Assembly (NCBI GenBank): GCA_009692515.1 | Contig: SHZA01000012.1 | Location: 1 to 49,860, forward strand | Length of the DNA stretch: 49,860 nucleotides | Source: Bdellovibrionales bacterium | GTDB lineage: Bacteria > Bdellovibrionota > FAC87 > UBA2466 | Reading direction: 5' to 3' | In this document: positions 10,060 to 20,018 of the stretch, piece by piece | Numbering within the stretch: position 1 is the first letter of the stretch | How the letters are laid out: each line of letters begins with the position of its first letter | Position numbers and translations under genes: made by a program | The notes under the pieces: generated by a model | The model's input: the letters and a program-made list of their open reading frames with translations, nothing else | Told to the model about the DNA's origin: nothing | Databases searched by the model: none

Positions 10060-10917
10060 TCACTTCCTGTCACTTAAGAGATGCCGTTTTTCAAAATTCC
10101 GAGGGATCGCATCTAATTCAATACTATAAACATATTCAGCTGGCCCTTGCAGCAGCAACATTTTAGAAACAGGACTCACATCAACTTTTAAGGTTCCACC
10201 AGGAGTTTCAACCTCTATTGGAAAGGGTTGCATATATAATTCAGAGTATATTATCGCAGCCGCAGCCACTCCAGTTCCACAGGCAAATGTTTCATGTTCT
10301 ACCCCGCGTTCAAAAGTGGTGGTTTTAATTTTTTGACCTACATAACGCTGAAAAAAAGTAACATTAGTTCCCTCTTCACCAAATACAGGGTGTTTTAAAA
10401 GGCGTCGTCCCACATCTAAAATAGGATAGGTATCAATATCTTTGACTTCAATAACCGCATGGGGAACCCCTGTATTAAGAGAGTAAATATCAAAAGAGTT
10501 TTCTCCGGCAGTCACTATTTTTTGATCATATTGAAAACTCTTTATCGCACTTGGAAAAAGCGTGATTTCAACCTGATTACCCATGTCTATTCTACGGCCC
10601 TTAATAATTCCCATTTCAGTTTCTAGAGAAACGGGAACCTCCTCTGGATAATGTTTATCTATTAAGTAACGAATGGCACATCTAGCTGCGTTCCCACACA
10701 TAGCAGCAGTAGACCCATCTGAGTTATAAAAATACCACCCTGCATGTGCGGTTGAACTTTCCTTTAAAACAACTAGCCCATCAGCGCCTAATCCATAATG
10801 CCGGTCACATAGATAGGCAACCTCCGAAGGATAAAATTTGGGTGCTTCACCACCCATATAATCCAAAATAAGAAAATCATTTCCGCAACCATGCATTTTA
10901 TGAAAAGGAAATCTCAT
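10060..10917 (-). CDS. dapF: Diaminopimelate epimerase
   Basis: 285 residues. The two catalytic cysteines lie in MCGNAARCA and ACGTGVAAAA, each with the expected glycine-rich substrate loop, and the N-terminus KMHGCGNDFLILD is the DapF signature. It interconverts LL- and meso-diaminopimelate without cofactor, giving the cross-linking residue of peptidoglycan and the lysine precursor. Its ATG overlaps the stop codon of the upstream lipoprotein gene (ATGA). A lipoprotein gene immediately upstream of dapF matches the E. coli yifL(lptM)-dapF order. Confidence 0.96.
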   Translation of the reverse strand: MRFPFHKMHGCGNDFLILDYMGGEAPKFYPSEVAYLCDRHYGLGADGLVVLKESSTAHAGWYFYNSDGSTAAMCGNAARCAIRYLIDKHYPEEVPVSLETEMGIIKGRRIDMGNQVEITLFPSAIKSFQYDQKIVTAGENSFDIYSLNTGVPHAVIEVKDIDTYPILDVGRRLLKHPVFGEEGTNVTFFQRYVGQKIKTTTFERGVEHETFACGTGVAAAAIIYSELYMQPFPIEVETPGGTLKVDVSPVSKMLLLQGPAEYVYSIELDAIPRNFEKRHLLSDRK

Positions 10918-11150
10918 GGGGTAACACTCCGTTTTTTCTCTGTGATCTCTGGAACTAAAATTGGCTTAGTCATATTTACTCTCTGATCCGATGCGTTGTT
11001 AGTTAGTTGATTAGGAGCTATTTTCACGCTTGCTTCTGAACCGCCTTCAATACTTACATAAGGAATAGGAGGGCCTTTAACCCCACAGCCTAGACAATAA
11101 AAACCTAGGAGCCCACACAAAGCCTGTCTTATCAACACCGTCTTTTTCAT
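10914..11150 (-). CDS. Small LptM/YifL-like outer-membrane lipoprotein
   Basis: 78 residues with a charged N-terminus, a hydrophobic stretch and a lipobox-like LGCGVKGPP, where C22 would be lipidated after signal peptidase II cleavage. The motif C-G-x-K-G-P is characteristic of the LptM (YifL) family, which in E. coli assists maturation of the LptD translocon. The remainder is low in recognisable structure. It is the first gene of the dap operon and overlaps dapF by four bases, with an AAGG ribosome binding site about 8 bases before its ATG. The order matches the enterobacterial lptM-dapF arrangement, which strengthens an otherwise short match. The -3 residue of the lipobox is Cys, which is atypical. 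Confidence 0.68.
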   Translation of the reverse strand: MKKTVLIRQALCGLLGFYCLGCGVKGPPIPYVSIEGGSEASVKIAPNQLTNNASDQRVNMTKPILVPEITEKKRSVTP

Positions 11151-11228
11151 TCGACTGTTACCTTAGCAAATCACCCCTATTTTGGGTATCTTCTTGATTT
11201 TTGTATCCAAAGGTAGCATGAAAAGCCA

Positions 11229-11771
11229 ATGGGTTTTTACATCGAGCTAAAAAAATCTGCTAATCATGGCCTAGAGTTCAGGGAACAGGGAGTTCCTCAA
11301 GTTTTTTGGACTCTTTATGGGCTTTGTGGGTTTGCTTTGACCTGTATGGGTTTAGCGGCTCATTCACTTTTAAACACACTTTTAAAGACTGGAGATCCTC
11401 TAGACTTAGCTTTGGTTGGTAGTGTGATAGGTGTCCTTCCTGTTTATCTCCTTATTGGAATAAAATTATTTTGGGTTCGTAAATTTATACAATTTGATGG
11501 TGAGTATCTCATTTCAGGTTACGATATTGGGAAAAGAAGGGTTCGGCTAAACCATTATCAAAAGGCTGAGATTCAGGAACTTTTACTGATTAATCAGCGC
11601 CCATCGCCAAATGTGGCTCCAGTGCAACACCCAGACTCGCAGTACTATATTCGTGGCCACTGGAGACTCGTTTTAAAAACACACAAAGGCAAGTTAGTCA
11701 CTTTAGACAAACACACAGAAAAAGAGGCACTTCACTCCCTTCAAAAGAGTGTCAATACTTGGCTGGAATAA
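11229..11771 (+). CDS. Conserved-looking membrane protein with two helices and a C-terminal PH-like domain (function unknown)
   Basis: 180 residues. Two hydrophobic segments (about 26-50 and 60-82) are followed by about 95 residues alternating in beta pattern (FIQFDGEYLISGYDIGKRRV, then RLVLKTHKGKLVTLDKH) and a final helix. The layout of a helical hairpin then a small beta-rich domain is that of YcxB/bacterial PH-like membrane proteins, but I do not recognise a specific family. An in-frame stop just upstream limits the start to this ATG, and no strong ribosome binding site is visible. It is divergent from the dap operon and convergent with the kinase gene, 17 bases away. Confidence 0.6.
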   Translation: MGFYIELKKSANHGLEFREQGVPQVFWTLYGLCGFALTCMGLAAHSLLNTLLKTGDPLDLALVGSVIGVLPVYLLIGIKLFWVRKFIQFDGEYLISGYDIGKRRVRLNHYQKAEIQELLLINQRPSPNVAPVQHPDSQYYIRGHWRLVLKTHKGKLVTLDKHTEKEALHSLQKSVNTWLE

Positions 11772-11788
11772 CACAACTACTTAAATGT

Positions 11789-14128
11789 TTATTTATTATC
11801 TATGAGCTTAATAGTCCGAGTCACTATCTTTTGACTCTCAATAACTTTAAAGTCCTGTGCTGCTGACAATCCAAAAACATCGTTTTTAAATACAAACTTA
11901 TGGATGCCCGCGGGAAGAAAATACTCGACTGGAACATTCGCCTTAATCTCACCGTATGATTTGCCATCGATGAGTACCTGAGAATTATTATCTACCGTCA
12001 GCAGAATAGTTCCGCCCTTAAGAAACTGCAGATTAACGATAGGAACTACCTGTTGTTGTTTATTTGTCACAACTGGAATTTTATAGGGCTCATACCCCGG
12101 TTTTTCCAATCTTAAAATAACCACCTGGTCACAGGGGGCTAAAATAACTCCTGTCGAAGAGCTCCCCTCGAATCCCTCGCCAATAATTGTGGCTCCAGGA
12201 GGATCTGTTTCTACCTTTATTTGACACAATGGAGTGACAGAATTCGTTTTTATTGGAAGGCTCGGCTCTATTACTGCAATAGATGGGTTTGCTGTGGGCC
12301 CTCTTTTACTGAATTCATTAAAAATACTAGCAATCTTACCTGTGAAAATTAACTGATAAAGATAGGCGGTTCCGACAAAAGCTACCACCACTGCAACACC
12401 AAGCCATTTTTGACTCTGTTTAACGATTGAAATATTACTATTTTGGCTTCTAGATATCGATTTTTCCCTTTCAATCTCCTCTGAAAGACTCGTATCTAAC
12501 TTCACTTTATTGAGAACTTTCTCATTGTTACTATTAGTCTTCCCTCCAACACTACTCCAAGAAGAATCTTGCTCCTTCCGCATCAGATAGCCTTTCCTAT
12601 CGGGGAGGATTAGTTCGATGGGACCTGGCTCTGAGGGCTCTCCTTGCGTGGCTGTATTTTTTTCCCTTGTTATCACTATTTTTTCTTCTGCAACAATCGA
12701 TGGAATTTTAAAGTCTTTCTGTTCTATCGATACGTCGGTGTTCTGAGAAACATCTAGTGCTGTAGCCTCATTTTTATTATCCTGTTTAAAACCAATCTCA
12801 TGTGGATCATGAAATATTTCGTGATCATTCTTTAATTCTGCATCGGTGACTCCAGTTGAGCCACTCATATTTGTATTAGTAATTGAACCCTCAAGCGCGT
12901 TCTCTACATCTTGAAGGCCTCGCCTTTCAGTACGTTGTTTCTGTTGAGAGTTTGTAACCGTAGCTCCGTATAAGACCTTTGCTGCTTTCTGCTCCGCTGA
13001 AATTTCTTCGGAAAATAAATTCTCTAAGAATCTTCTGACCTCCCTGATCGAATAGGCGCTGTACTTCTCGTTATTATATTTCTGAAGTTGTTGTTGAAAA
13101 ACATCGGCACTTTTATATCGCAGTGATAAATCTTTGGTTAATGCCTTCATTACTATCTTGTTAAGCTCAGGAGTTACCCCTGGATTTTTCTTGATGGGTT
13201 CTTTGTGTCGGAGATCACAATCCTGAATTAATTTAATCGTGGCTAGTTCGCTTTCTGTCTGAAATAATCTCTCCCCTGTCAAAAGCTCCCACAATATGAT
13301 CCCTATCGAAAAAAGATCCGATTGGCGATTCAGTTCCCCTCCTACAGTTTGCTCGGGAGACATATAGCTATACTTACCCTTGATCACTCCAGCACGCGTT
13401 TCATTAGCTAATATTTTTGATTTTGCAATTCCAAAATCGATCAGCTTCACAGCGCCCTCGTAAGAAATCATGACGTTTTGTGGCGACATGTCTCGATGAA
13501 CAATATTTAGAGGCCGACCATCATCATTACTAATCTTTGAGTGCGCGTACTCAAGTCCCTTAGATACTTCGCTTACTACATACAAAGAAAAAGGAATGGG
13601 AAGTGGCTTCGAACCATTTCTTTTTTTGTATTTCGTAATGATCTGGCGAAGGTTTTTTCCATCTACGAATTCCATCGGCATATAAAGATTATCCCCAATT
13701 TCTAAAAGGGGATTTACCTGACAAATATTCGCGTGTGTTAACTGTGTACAAATTATCGCTTCATCAGCAAACATTTTTCTGTACTCTGGATTGCTGGAAT
13801 AATTAGGAAGAATTTTCTTTAATGCCACAGTTTTACGTGACCCTTTGGCTCCATATTCGGTCGCTCGATACACCTCTGCCATTCCGCCACTAGCGATTTT
13901 TTCCCAGAGGGTGTAACGATCGTCTAATTTTTCTGGTTTATCGGGCAATTTCACCTCAAAAAGAGAGTCAACTTCAAATAACCTATCGGTTAGATTGACA
14001 TTAAAATTTAATACTCCCCCATTGCGCACCTTTTTGTGGGCCTTACCTTTTCGATCGCCCCGCTGCTGTTCTCCAGATTTTTTATATCTTGGCACCACGT
14101 CCATAATGCGTGGCGACACAAAAAACAA
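11789..14128 (-). CDS. Membrane Ser/Thr protein kinase with periplasmic PEGA domains
   Basis: A Hanks-type kinase domain spans about 72-350: glycine loop IASGGMAEVY, VALKK (K104), catalytic HRDMSPQN (D213), DFG at 231-233 and GKYSYMSPEQ in the activation segment. A long, polar, probably disordered region (about 400-570) leads to one membrane helix (about 575-595). Outside the membrane are two PEGA-like repeats (KVETDPPGATIIGEGFEG and ILLTVDNNSQVLIDGK), domains often taken to bind cell-wall or surface ligands. The start is uncertain: 14128 is a TTG, whereas a GTG at 14119 is better spaced from a GGGAAG tract; an ATG at 14104 lacks one. The gene is divergent from mreB, 101 bases away, suggesting a link to envelope growth, but the substrate is unknown. 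Confidence 0.88.
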   Translation of the reverse strand: MFFVSPRIMDVVPRYKKSGEQQRGDRKGKAHKKVRNGGVLNFNVNLTDRLFEVDSLFEVKLPDKPEKLDDRYTLWEKIASGGMAEVYRATEYGAKGSRKTVALKKILPNYSSNPEYRKMFADEAIICTQLTHANICQVNPLLEIGDNLYMPMEFVDGKNLRQIITKYKKRNGSKPLPIPFSLYVVSEVSKGLEYAHSKISNDDGRPLNIVHRDMSPQNVMISYEGAVKLIDFGIAKSKILANETRAGVIKGKYSYMSPEQTVGGELNRQSDLFSIGIILWELLTGERLFQTESELATIKLIQDCDLRHKEPIKKNPGVTPELNKIVMKALTKDLSLRYKSADVFQQQLQKYNNEKYSAYSIREVRRFLENLFSEEISAEQKAAKVLYGATVTNSQQKQRTERRGLQDVENALEGSITNTNMSGSTGVTDAELKNDHEIFHDPHEIGFKQDNKNEATALDVSQNTDVSIEQKDFKIPSIVAEEKIVITREKNTATQGEPSEPGPIELILPDRKGYLMRKEQDSSWSSVGGKTNSNNEKVLNKVKLDTSLSEEIEREKSISRSQNSNISIVKQSQKWLGVAVVVAFVGTAYLYQLIFTGKIASIFNEFSKRGPTANPSIAVIEPSLPIKTNSVTPLCQIKVETDPPGATIIGEGFEGSSSTGVILAPCDQVVILRLEKPGYEPYKIPVVTNKQQQVVPIVNLQFLKGGTILLTVDNNSQVLIDGKSYGEIKANVPVEYFLPAGIHKFVFKNDVFGLSAAQDFKVIESQKIVTRTIKLIDNK

Positions 14129-14226
14129 TCTTCCCTACATATTTTGTCCAGTGACTCTTTTATTTATACACAGTATAGTGACCTTTCTTAGACTTATTGT
14201 GTTAAAAAATATCTGGGGGTAATTAA

Positions 14227-15291
<1,065 letters not shown>

Positions 15292-15522
15292 GCTCTTAAT
15301 AGATCCTATTTCAATTGTGTCGGGTGTATAAACTTTAGACAATTAGCCTATAAAACAAAGAGGTTTCTTTTTGTTTTTTTAACATCCCTTTTAGCCCTTA
15401 TATTCAGCAACTAAGCCGATTTCTCAAAGCTTATGTGGCTAAATAATAGTGAACCCTTCGCAATACTCAAGGCTAAAAACATGGCCTAGAACTTGGATTG
15501 TTTAATCTTACAGGGGTTAAAC

Positions 15523-17304
15523 ATGACATCGCTAAACTTGATTCTCTTTGCCAGTATTGCCTTTTCCTTAAGTCTCACGGCAGAAACAGAAACTCCCAAA
15601 GCCCCTCATGAGCTTGTACCCTTTTATCAATCTTTAGAGAGTAGATTCAAAGATCTCGAAGAGGGATTAAGTTTAAATCAAAAAGAGAACTCAATTTCCG
15701 ATAGATTTCTTAAGGCTGTTTTTTTACACTTTAATAAAAACAAGGAGCTAGAGGGTAAAAAATATTTAACTGAACTGTCTTTATCTTCTGAGTTAAAGAC
15801 TAAACTTATCTCCTTAATCGGAAACACTTCCGATTCGAAAACAAAGCTAAACCAGAGTGAGATTACCTTTAATGATATTTCGATAATACTTTCAGATAAA
15901 TCTGAAAACCTTACCGACAAAGAAAAGAGAACACTTGCGGCTATTTTGTTAGTTCATCTTCAAAAACAGCTAACCCATGAAGCCAATGATAATAATGCGA
16001 TTGAAAGCTTGATATTAGAATTTCAAAAAGATCCTCTTTTAAAGCCTCTCGCCGCCACAGAAAAACCTATCACTAAAGGATTAGATATTCTGAGCGATAT
16101 GATAGGAAAAGGGCTTGGTAATCCAGAGTCTCTAAGTCAATTTTTCAATCCAATTAAAGAACAAATTTTTATTTCAGAAAAAGAAAAACTTCCCGAACTT
16201 TCCAAACTCTTAGTTCCTTCCTTTTCAGAAACACTATCTAATCTTCGAAGTCTTCAGCCAGTGCCACCAGATTTTTCGCCACCAAGAAGTGGCTTGTCGC
16301 TCAATCCCTTCCAAGGAGGCGGCAAACAAGGAAGCTGTAACTCTCAAGGTAATTTCGGAGTACCACGTCAGGGAATAGGTTTCTTTGGTGGGAGAAGCCG
16401 TACACCAGAAATAAATGATTCCCCAGAACTAAAGGCCTGTGTTCAGGCCGTGCGACAAAAACGATTTAATGTAGAACTACAACTTCCAGGGGCTCTTTGT
16501 GCAAGCACTCCCATTGCTAAGGATCCACAAAAAACTCTTCAGTCATTCAATAATAGTAAAGGACAATGCCAAGTTAATTTGGCCACCGCCCTTCATTGCA
16601 TAGAAGGGCAGAGATCTTTAATAGGAAGATCCATCAGAGCGAATATCGGCGGCCAAATATCGGCCCAAGTCACTCATGTAGGAACTTCCGATAAGATTAT
16701 TGGACAATCGGTAGAAAATGGAAACTCTGACTTAGTCGTTCTTACTGTAGAGGTTCCCTGTGCTAGAGCCAAAAATCTTCACTTAGCCAGAGTGCCTTCA
16801 CCTGAAGAGGTTTCCGCACTACAACGAATTGATTCCCTACCGCTCGTATTGCAACAAAATGCAACGATCAATGCTTCACAACAGGGAGATAATCAAGCCA
16901 CCATTGCCGCAACCGGATTCTTTGAAAACACTCAAGCGGGTCTTGGAAATTTCATTCGATTTAATTCTAATAGTAAATTCAATTTATCCTCGGGAAAAGA
17001 TAGCGGGCCGCTCTCTGGCTCTTCTGGCCTGGTATTCAATTCGGATCGAATTAAAAGTGGCGATTCAGGGGGTGCTGCCCTTAGTTGTAATTTTGACGAA
17101 GATAAAAAGGTAAAGGAAATTTTATATATAGGAGCCATCTCTCATATTACAGTACGCGGAGATTCAGATGAAGGAAAAGAAGGGGGAATTGCCTCTGGAC
17201 AATCCCTTTTGAATTTGAGTCGCTCGTTTTGGGGAAATGAAAAAGGTGGAACACCAAGATTTACTAATAACTCCAATCAAAACCCCACTAGTCACGGAAA
17301 CTAA
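15523..17304 (+). CDS. Secreted trypsin-like (S1/chymotrypsin clan) serine protease with long N-terminal region
   Basis: 593 residues from the ATG at 15523, chosen over an upstream in-frame TTG because ACAGGGG lies just before it and it opens a signal peptide (MTSLNLILFASIAFSLSLTA). About 310 residues of helical, then Pro/Gly-rich sequence precede a protease-like domain. The triad is visible: H358 in TALHC, D403 in NSDLVVL, and S515 in SGDSGG. Cysteines near 316, 326, 349 and 359 could form disulfides. The N-terminal part may be a pro-region or adhesin domain. The signal peptide implies periplasmic or extracellular action. The gene is convergent with tolB, 11 bases away. Spacing between His and Ser is normal for the family; activation and substrate are unknown. 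Confidence 0.82.
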   Translation: MTSLNLILFASIAFSLSLTAETETPKAPHELVPFYQSLESRFKDLEEGLSLNQKENSISDRFLKAVFLHFNKNKELEGKKYLTELSLSSELKTKLISLIGNTSDSKTKLNQSEITFNDISIILSDKSENLTDKEKRTLAAILLVHLQKQLTHEANDNNAIESLILEFQKDPLLKPLAATEKPITKGLDILSDMIGKGLGNPESLSQFFNPIKEQIFISEKEKLPELSKLLVPSFSETLSNLRSLQPVPPDFSPPRSGLSLNPFQGGGKQGSCNSQGNFGVPRQGIGFFGGRSRTPEINDSPELKACVQAVRQKRFNVELQLPGALCASTPIAKDPQKTLQSFNNSKGQCQVNLATALHCIEGQRSLIGRSIRANIGGQISAQVTHVGTSDKIIGQSVENGNSDLVVLTVEVPCARAKNLHLARVPSPEEVSALQRIDSLPLVLQQNATINASQQGDNQATIAATGFFENTQAGLGNFIRFNSNSKFNLSSGKDSGPLSGSSGLVFNSDRIKSGDSGGAALSCNFDEDKKVKEILYIGAISHITVRGDSDEGKEGGIASGQSLLNLSRSFWGNEKGGTPRFTNNSNQNPTSHGN

Positions 17305-17315
17305 TACTCAAGAAC

Positions 17316-18716
17316 TCACCCCTCATTGGGCCCCCAAGATGGAGTGAAGCACTCTTTATCGGGAGGAGATATTTTTGTCTTCTGGGTACTATCAACGGTC
17401 ATTACATAAATTCCGTAATGCCCCTCTTCATTATTAGCAAAAGCAAAGTGTCTTCCTGTGGGTGCCCATGAAGGATTTTCACTGTTAAGTCTTCTTCCGG
17501 GACGACTTTCCCCCGCTGTCATTCTTGTTAAATTATTGCCATCGGGATCGATCATATAAACATCAAAATTCCCATCCCCTGTTCTTTGGGCTGCAAAAAG
17601 AATTTTATCTCCTCGAGGAGACCACGCCGGACTCGCATTATATTGCCCTGCAAAGGTCAGTTGATTGGCCACCTTTGAGTTAATATCGACGACATAAATC
17701 ATAGGATGCCCAGTCCTAGCACTAGAAAAAACAATTTTCTTACCATCGGGGGCCCAGCTGGGCTCTACATCAAATAAAAGCGAGGTCATGCTCGATTGAA
17801 AACCATCTCCTAAAAGTCTCTTCCATTGAATATTACGGCTCAAAGGCTCAGGCTCTCCACCCTCTTTTGAAAGAAGATAAAGTTCGGGTCGACCTGTAAA
17901 ACTTAAAGTTCCAACGCCCTTAGCTGAATTAACGCTCCATGTGGCACCGCTATTCATACCTTCTTTAGAGGAAATATTTTGTCGTCTTCCCGTTTGGAGA
18001 TCATGCTTTTTTAAAACGACCCCTCGAGTTCTCATGCCCCCACGATTAAGCCATTCATACTGACTGTAGGTAATGTTTTTTCCGTCCTGCATCCAGTTGG
18101 GAGTCGTTGACAGTGATTTATCGGACGTTAATTGGATTAAATTTCTCCCATCAGGATCAACCATATAAATTTCTTTTGGAGGTGCTGTTTTGTAAGGGTA
18201 CCTCCAACAGGTCATAATAATTCGACTCGTAAACAAACCCGACTCTCCTGTGAGTTCCTTCAAAATATCTTCCGAAATATTGTGAACCAAACGGTAATAC
18301 TGCGAGGAGGCAACCTGATATTTTTTACCAAAAATCTTTTTTTGGCCGGGAACATCATAAAGATCGGCCTTCAGATTTAATTTTGAATTTGATACTTGAT
18401 AGGCAAGCTTCAAAGCAAAGGCCGCTCCGGCCGAAGAAAATTCTTCGTAGCTGATCTTATTGTAATCTTGCGGGGAGTCTGACTTTAAAAAATCTGAGTC
18501 GTTAACAAAATCAAATAGATTGCTAAAAAGAAGATCCGCTTTAAGCTGCTCTCTTATATTTCTAGCCAATTGAGGATCGGGTGAGACCATTTCTACTAAA
18601 GGATGCACCTGACCCAAAGCAATTTTTGCTCGCTTAACATTAGCCCCACTTACGGTTAAATAAATAGTAGCCCAACAAGGAAAAGAAAATAAAATTAAAA
18701 ATATTGCAACTCTCAT
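17316..18716 (-). CDS. tolB: Tol-Pal system periplasmic beta-propeller protein TolB
   Basis: 466 residues from the ATG at 18716. I prefer this to the longer frame beginning at 18845, because AGAGGAG lies about 8 bases upstream and it gives a clean signal peptide (MRVAIFLILFSFPCWA). The N-terminal domain covers about 20-160. It is followed by TolB/WD40-like blades with recurring patterns: MVDPDGRNLIQLT, PSWAPDGKKIVFSSARTG, AWSPRGDKILFAAQRTG and PSWAPTGRHFAFA. TolB docks with Pal and TolA during outer-membrane constriction at division. It follows tolA by 13 bases. No pal gene follows: the next gene is on the opposite strand. Confidence 0.94.
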   Translation of the reverse strand: MRVAIFLILFSFPCWATIYLTVSGANVKRAKIALGQVHPLVEMVSPDPQLARNIREQLKADLLFSNLFDFVNDSDFLKSDSPQDYNKISYEEFSSAGAAFALKLAYQVSNSKLNLKADLYDVPGQKKIFGKKYQVASSQYYRLVHNISEDILKELTGESGLFTSRIIMTCWRYPYKTAPPKEIYMVDPDGRNLIQLTSDKSLSTTPNWMQDGKNITYSQYEWLNRGGMRTRGVVLKKHDLQTGRRQNISSKEGMNSGATWSVNSAKGVGTLSFTGRPELYLLSKEGGEPEPLSRNIQWKRLLGDGFQSSMTSLLFDVEPSWAPDGKKIVFSSARTGHPMIYVVDINSKVANQLTFAGQYNASPAWSPRGDKILFAAQRTGDGNFDVYMIDPDGNNLTRMTAGESRPGRRLNSENPSWAPTGRHFAFANNEEGHYGIYVMTVDSTQKTKISPPDKECFTPSWGPNEG

Positions 18717-18729
18717 AGACCCACTCCTC

Positions 18730-19533
18730 TTACGGCTTAAAAGTAATTTGAAATCCCTCTTTAAGCACAGAAATATCTTCGGGTATCGGTAAAGGCTGTG
18801 ATGCATCGATGGCTTGCAATACAGCTGAATCAAATAAAGGGTCAACTGAGGCCTTTACCACCCTTCTCAATTTTACTTTACCCGTAGGATAAACCTCTAG
18901 ATAAATATCGGCCGTTAAAGCTGTTTTTTTTTGCTGCCACAAGTAAATATTAAAATGTTTTCGAATGGAGTCACTCACCAGCGCTCGATACTGGTCGCTA
19001 GCGGTACCCATCATTCCTACTGCAGAGTTTCCTTGCGAAATGCGGTTTCCAAAAATCTTTCCGCGGCCTTTAACCCCTTCTTTTACCGCCAAGTTTTTTA
19101 AAGCCTGCTCCCGCTTCGCCTCCTCTTGAATTTGCTTTAGCGCCTTAGCCTGTTCCTCTATTCTTTCTTTCTTTGTTCTTTTTTCTATCCCCTCTTTGGT
19201 TTCTTGTTTATCGGGAGTTTTCATGACGTCTATTGAAGGAACGGGAGCCATAGAAGGTTTAACTTGAACCACCGGTTTATCGACGATAGGCTGACTCATA
19301 TCAACCCGAGTCATATTTTTCGCTAATTGATCGGGAAGATCCACGACATCCACTTGAATAAAACTCTGATAGGGTTCCTTCATCTCCTTTTTTTTCAGGA
19401 GCGATAAGCCTAATCCATCAAGAAAATGAAAGCTTATTAAAACCACTAATATAGCAAAATGAACTCCAAGAGAGATTAAAATCGATGATAAAGGAACATT
19501 AACAAAGTTTTGAGATGTTGAACTTGAGTCCAC
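18730..19533 (-). CDS. tolA: TolA/TonB-family envelope-spanning protein
   Basis: 267 residues: an N-terminal inner-membrane anchor (about 16-38), a Pro/Lys-containing stretch, an Ala/Glu/Lys-rich helical rod (about 110-150), and a C-terminal TonB/TolA-type domain (about 180-267) with DIYLEVYPTGKVKLRRVVKAS and SAVLQAIDASQPLPIP. It transmits the proton-motive force harvested by TolQR to the outer membrane. Position between tolR and tolB makes TolA the natural assignment, although the C-terminal pattern is shared with TonB. The rod is short compared with E. coli TolA (421 residues). It is 19 bases from tolR and 13 from tolB. Confidence 0.88.
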   Translation of the reverse strand: MDSSSTSQNFVNVPLSSILISLGVHFAILVVLISFHFLDGLGLSLLKKKEMKEPYQSFIQVDVVDLPDQLAKNMTRVDMSQPIVDKPVVQVKPSMAPVPSIDVMKTPDKQETKEGIEKRTKKERIEEQAKALKQIQEEAKREQALKNLAVKEGVKGRGKIFGNRISQGNSAVGMMGTASDQYRALVSDSIRKHFNIYLWQQKKTALTADIYLEVYPTGKVKLRRVVKASVDPLFDSAVLQAIDASQPLPIPEDISVLKEGFQITFKP

Positions 19534-19552
19534 TGAACTCCTTAAAGGAAAC

Positions 19553-19969
19553 CTACTGACCCGGTGGTAACGTCACAAGACCAATTTTATTGATACCCGC
19601 ATTCTTTATAGTCGCCATGACCTGTGCCACAAATCCATAGGTTAAGGAACTATCAGCTCTAATATATATTTCTTGATTACTTTTGTTTTTATAAAACTGC
19701 TGCAGTTTTTTATTTAATAATGAAAAAGGAATCTCCTCTTTTTCTAAAAACAATTTTGAGTCCTTAGAAATATTTAGCGTCACTGGAGCCTCGCCCTTGG
19801 GGAGTGCTTTTCCAGATGCTTTGGGTAATTGAATTGGAATTCCACTTTCTAGCATCGGTGCAGTCACCATAAAAATTACCAGTAACACCAACATGACATC
19901 CACAAATGGGGTAATATTGATATCGGCCATCGGGCCACTATCATCTGAAAAATTTTTAAATCCTGCCAT
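19553..19969 (-). CDS. tolR: Biopolymer transporter TolR (ExbD family)
   Basis: 138 residues: a short cytoplasmic N-terminus, one membrane helix (about 21-41) containing D24 in PFVDVMLVLLVIFMV, the proton-carrying aspartate of ExbD/TolR, and a periplasmic domain with YIRADSSLTYGFVAQVMATI. It forms the stator complex with TolQ. It lies between tolQ (49 bases upstream) and tolA (19 bases downstream) in the minus-strand operon. Confidence 0.94.
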   Translation of the reverse strand: MAGFKNFSDDSGPMADINITPFVDVMLVLLVIFMVTAPMLESGIPIQLPKASGKALPKGEAPVTLNISKDSKLFLEKEEIPFSLLNKKLQQFYKNKSNQEIYIRADSSLTYGFVAQVMATIKNAGINKIGLVTLPPGQ

Positions 19970-20018
19970 AAGTTTTAATCCAAAAAGATTTAAGTAAACC
20001 TATAAAGGAATCCGAATA

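Noticed and set aside
18717-18845. N-terminal extension of TolB
   Set aside because: The extra 43 codons overlap tolA and hide the signal peptide; the ATG at 18716 has a good ribosome binding site.
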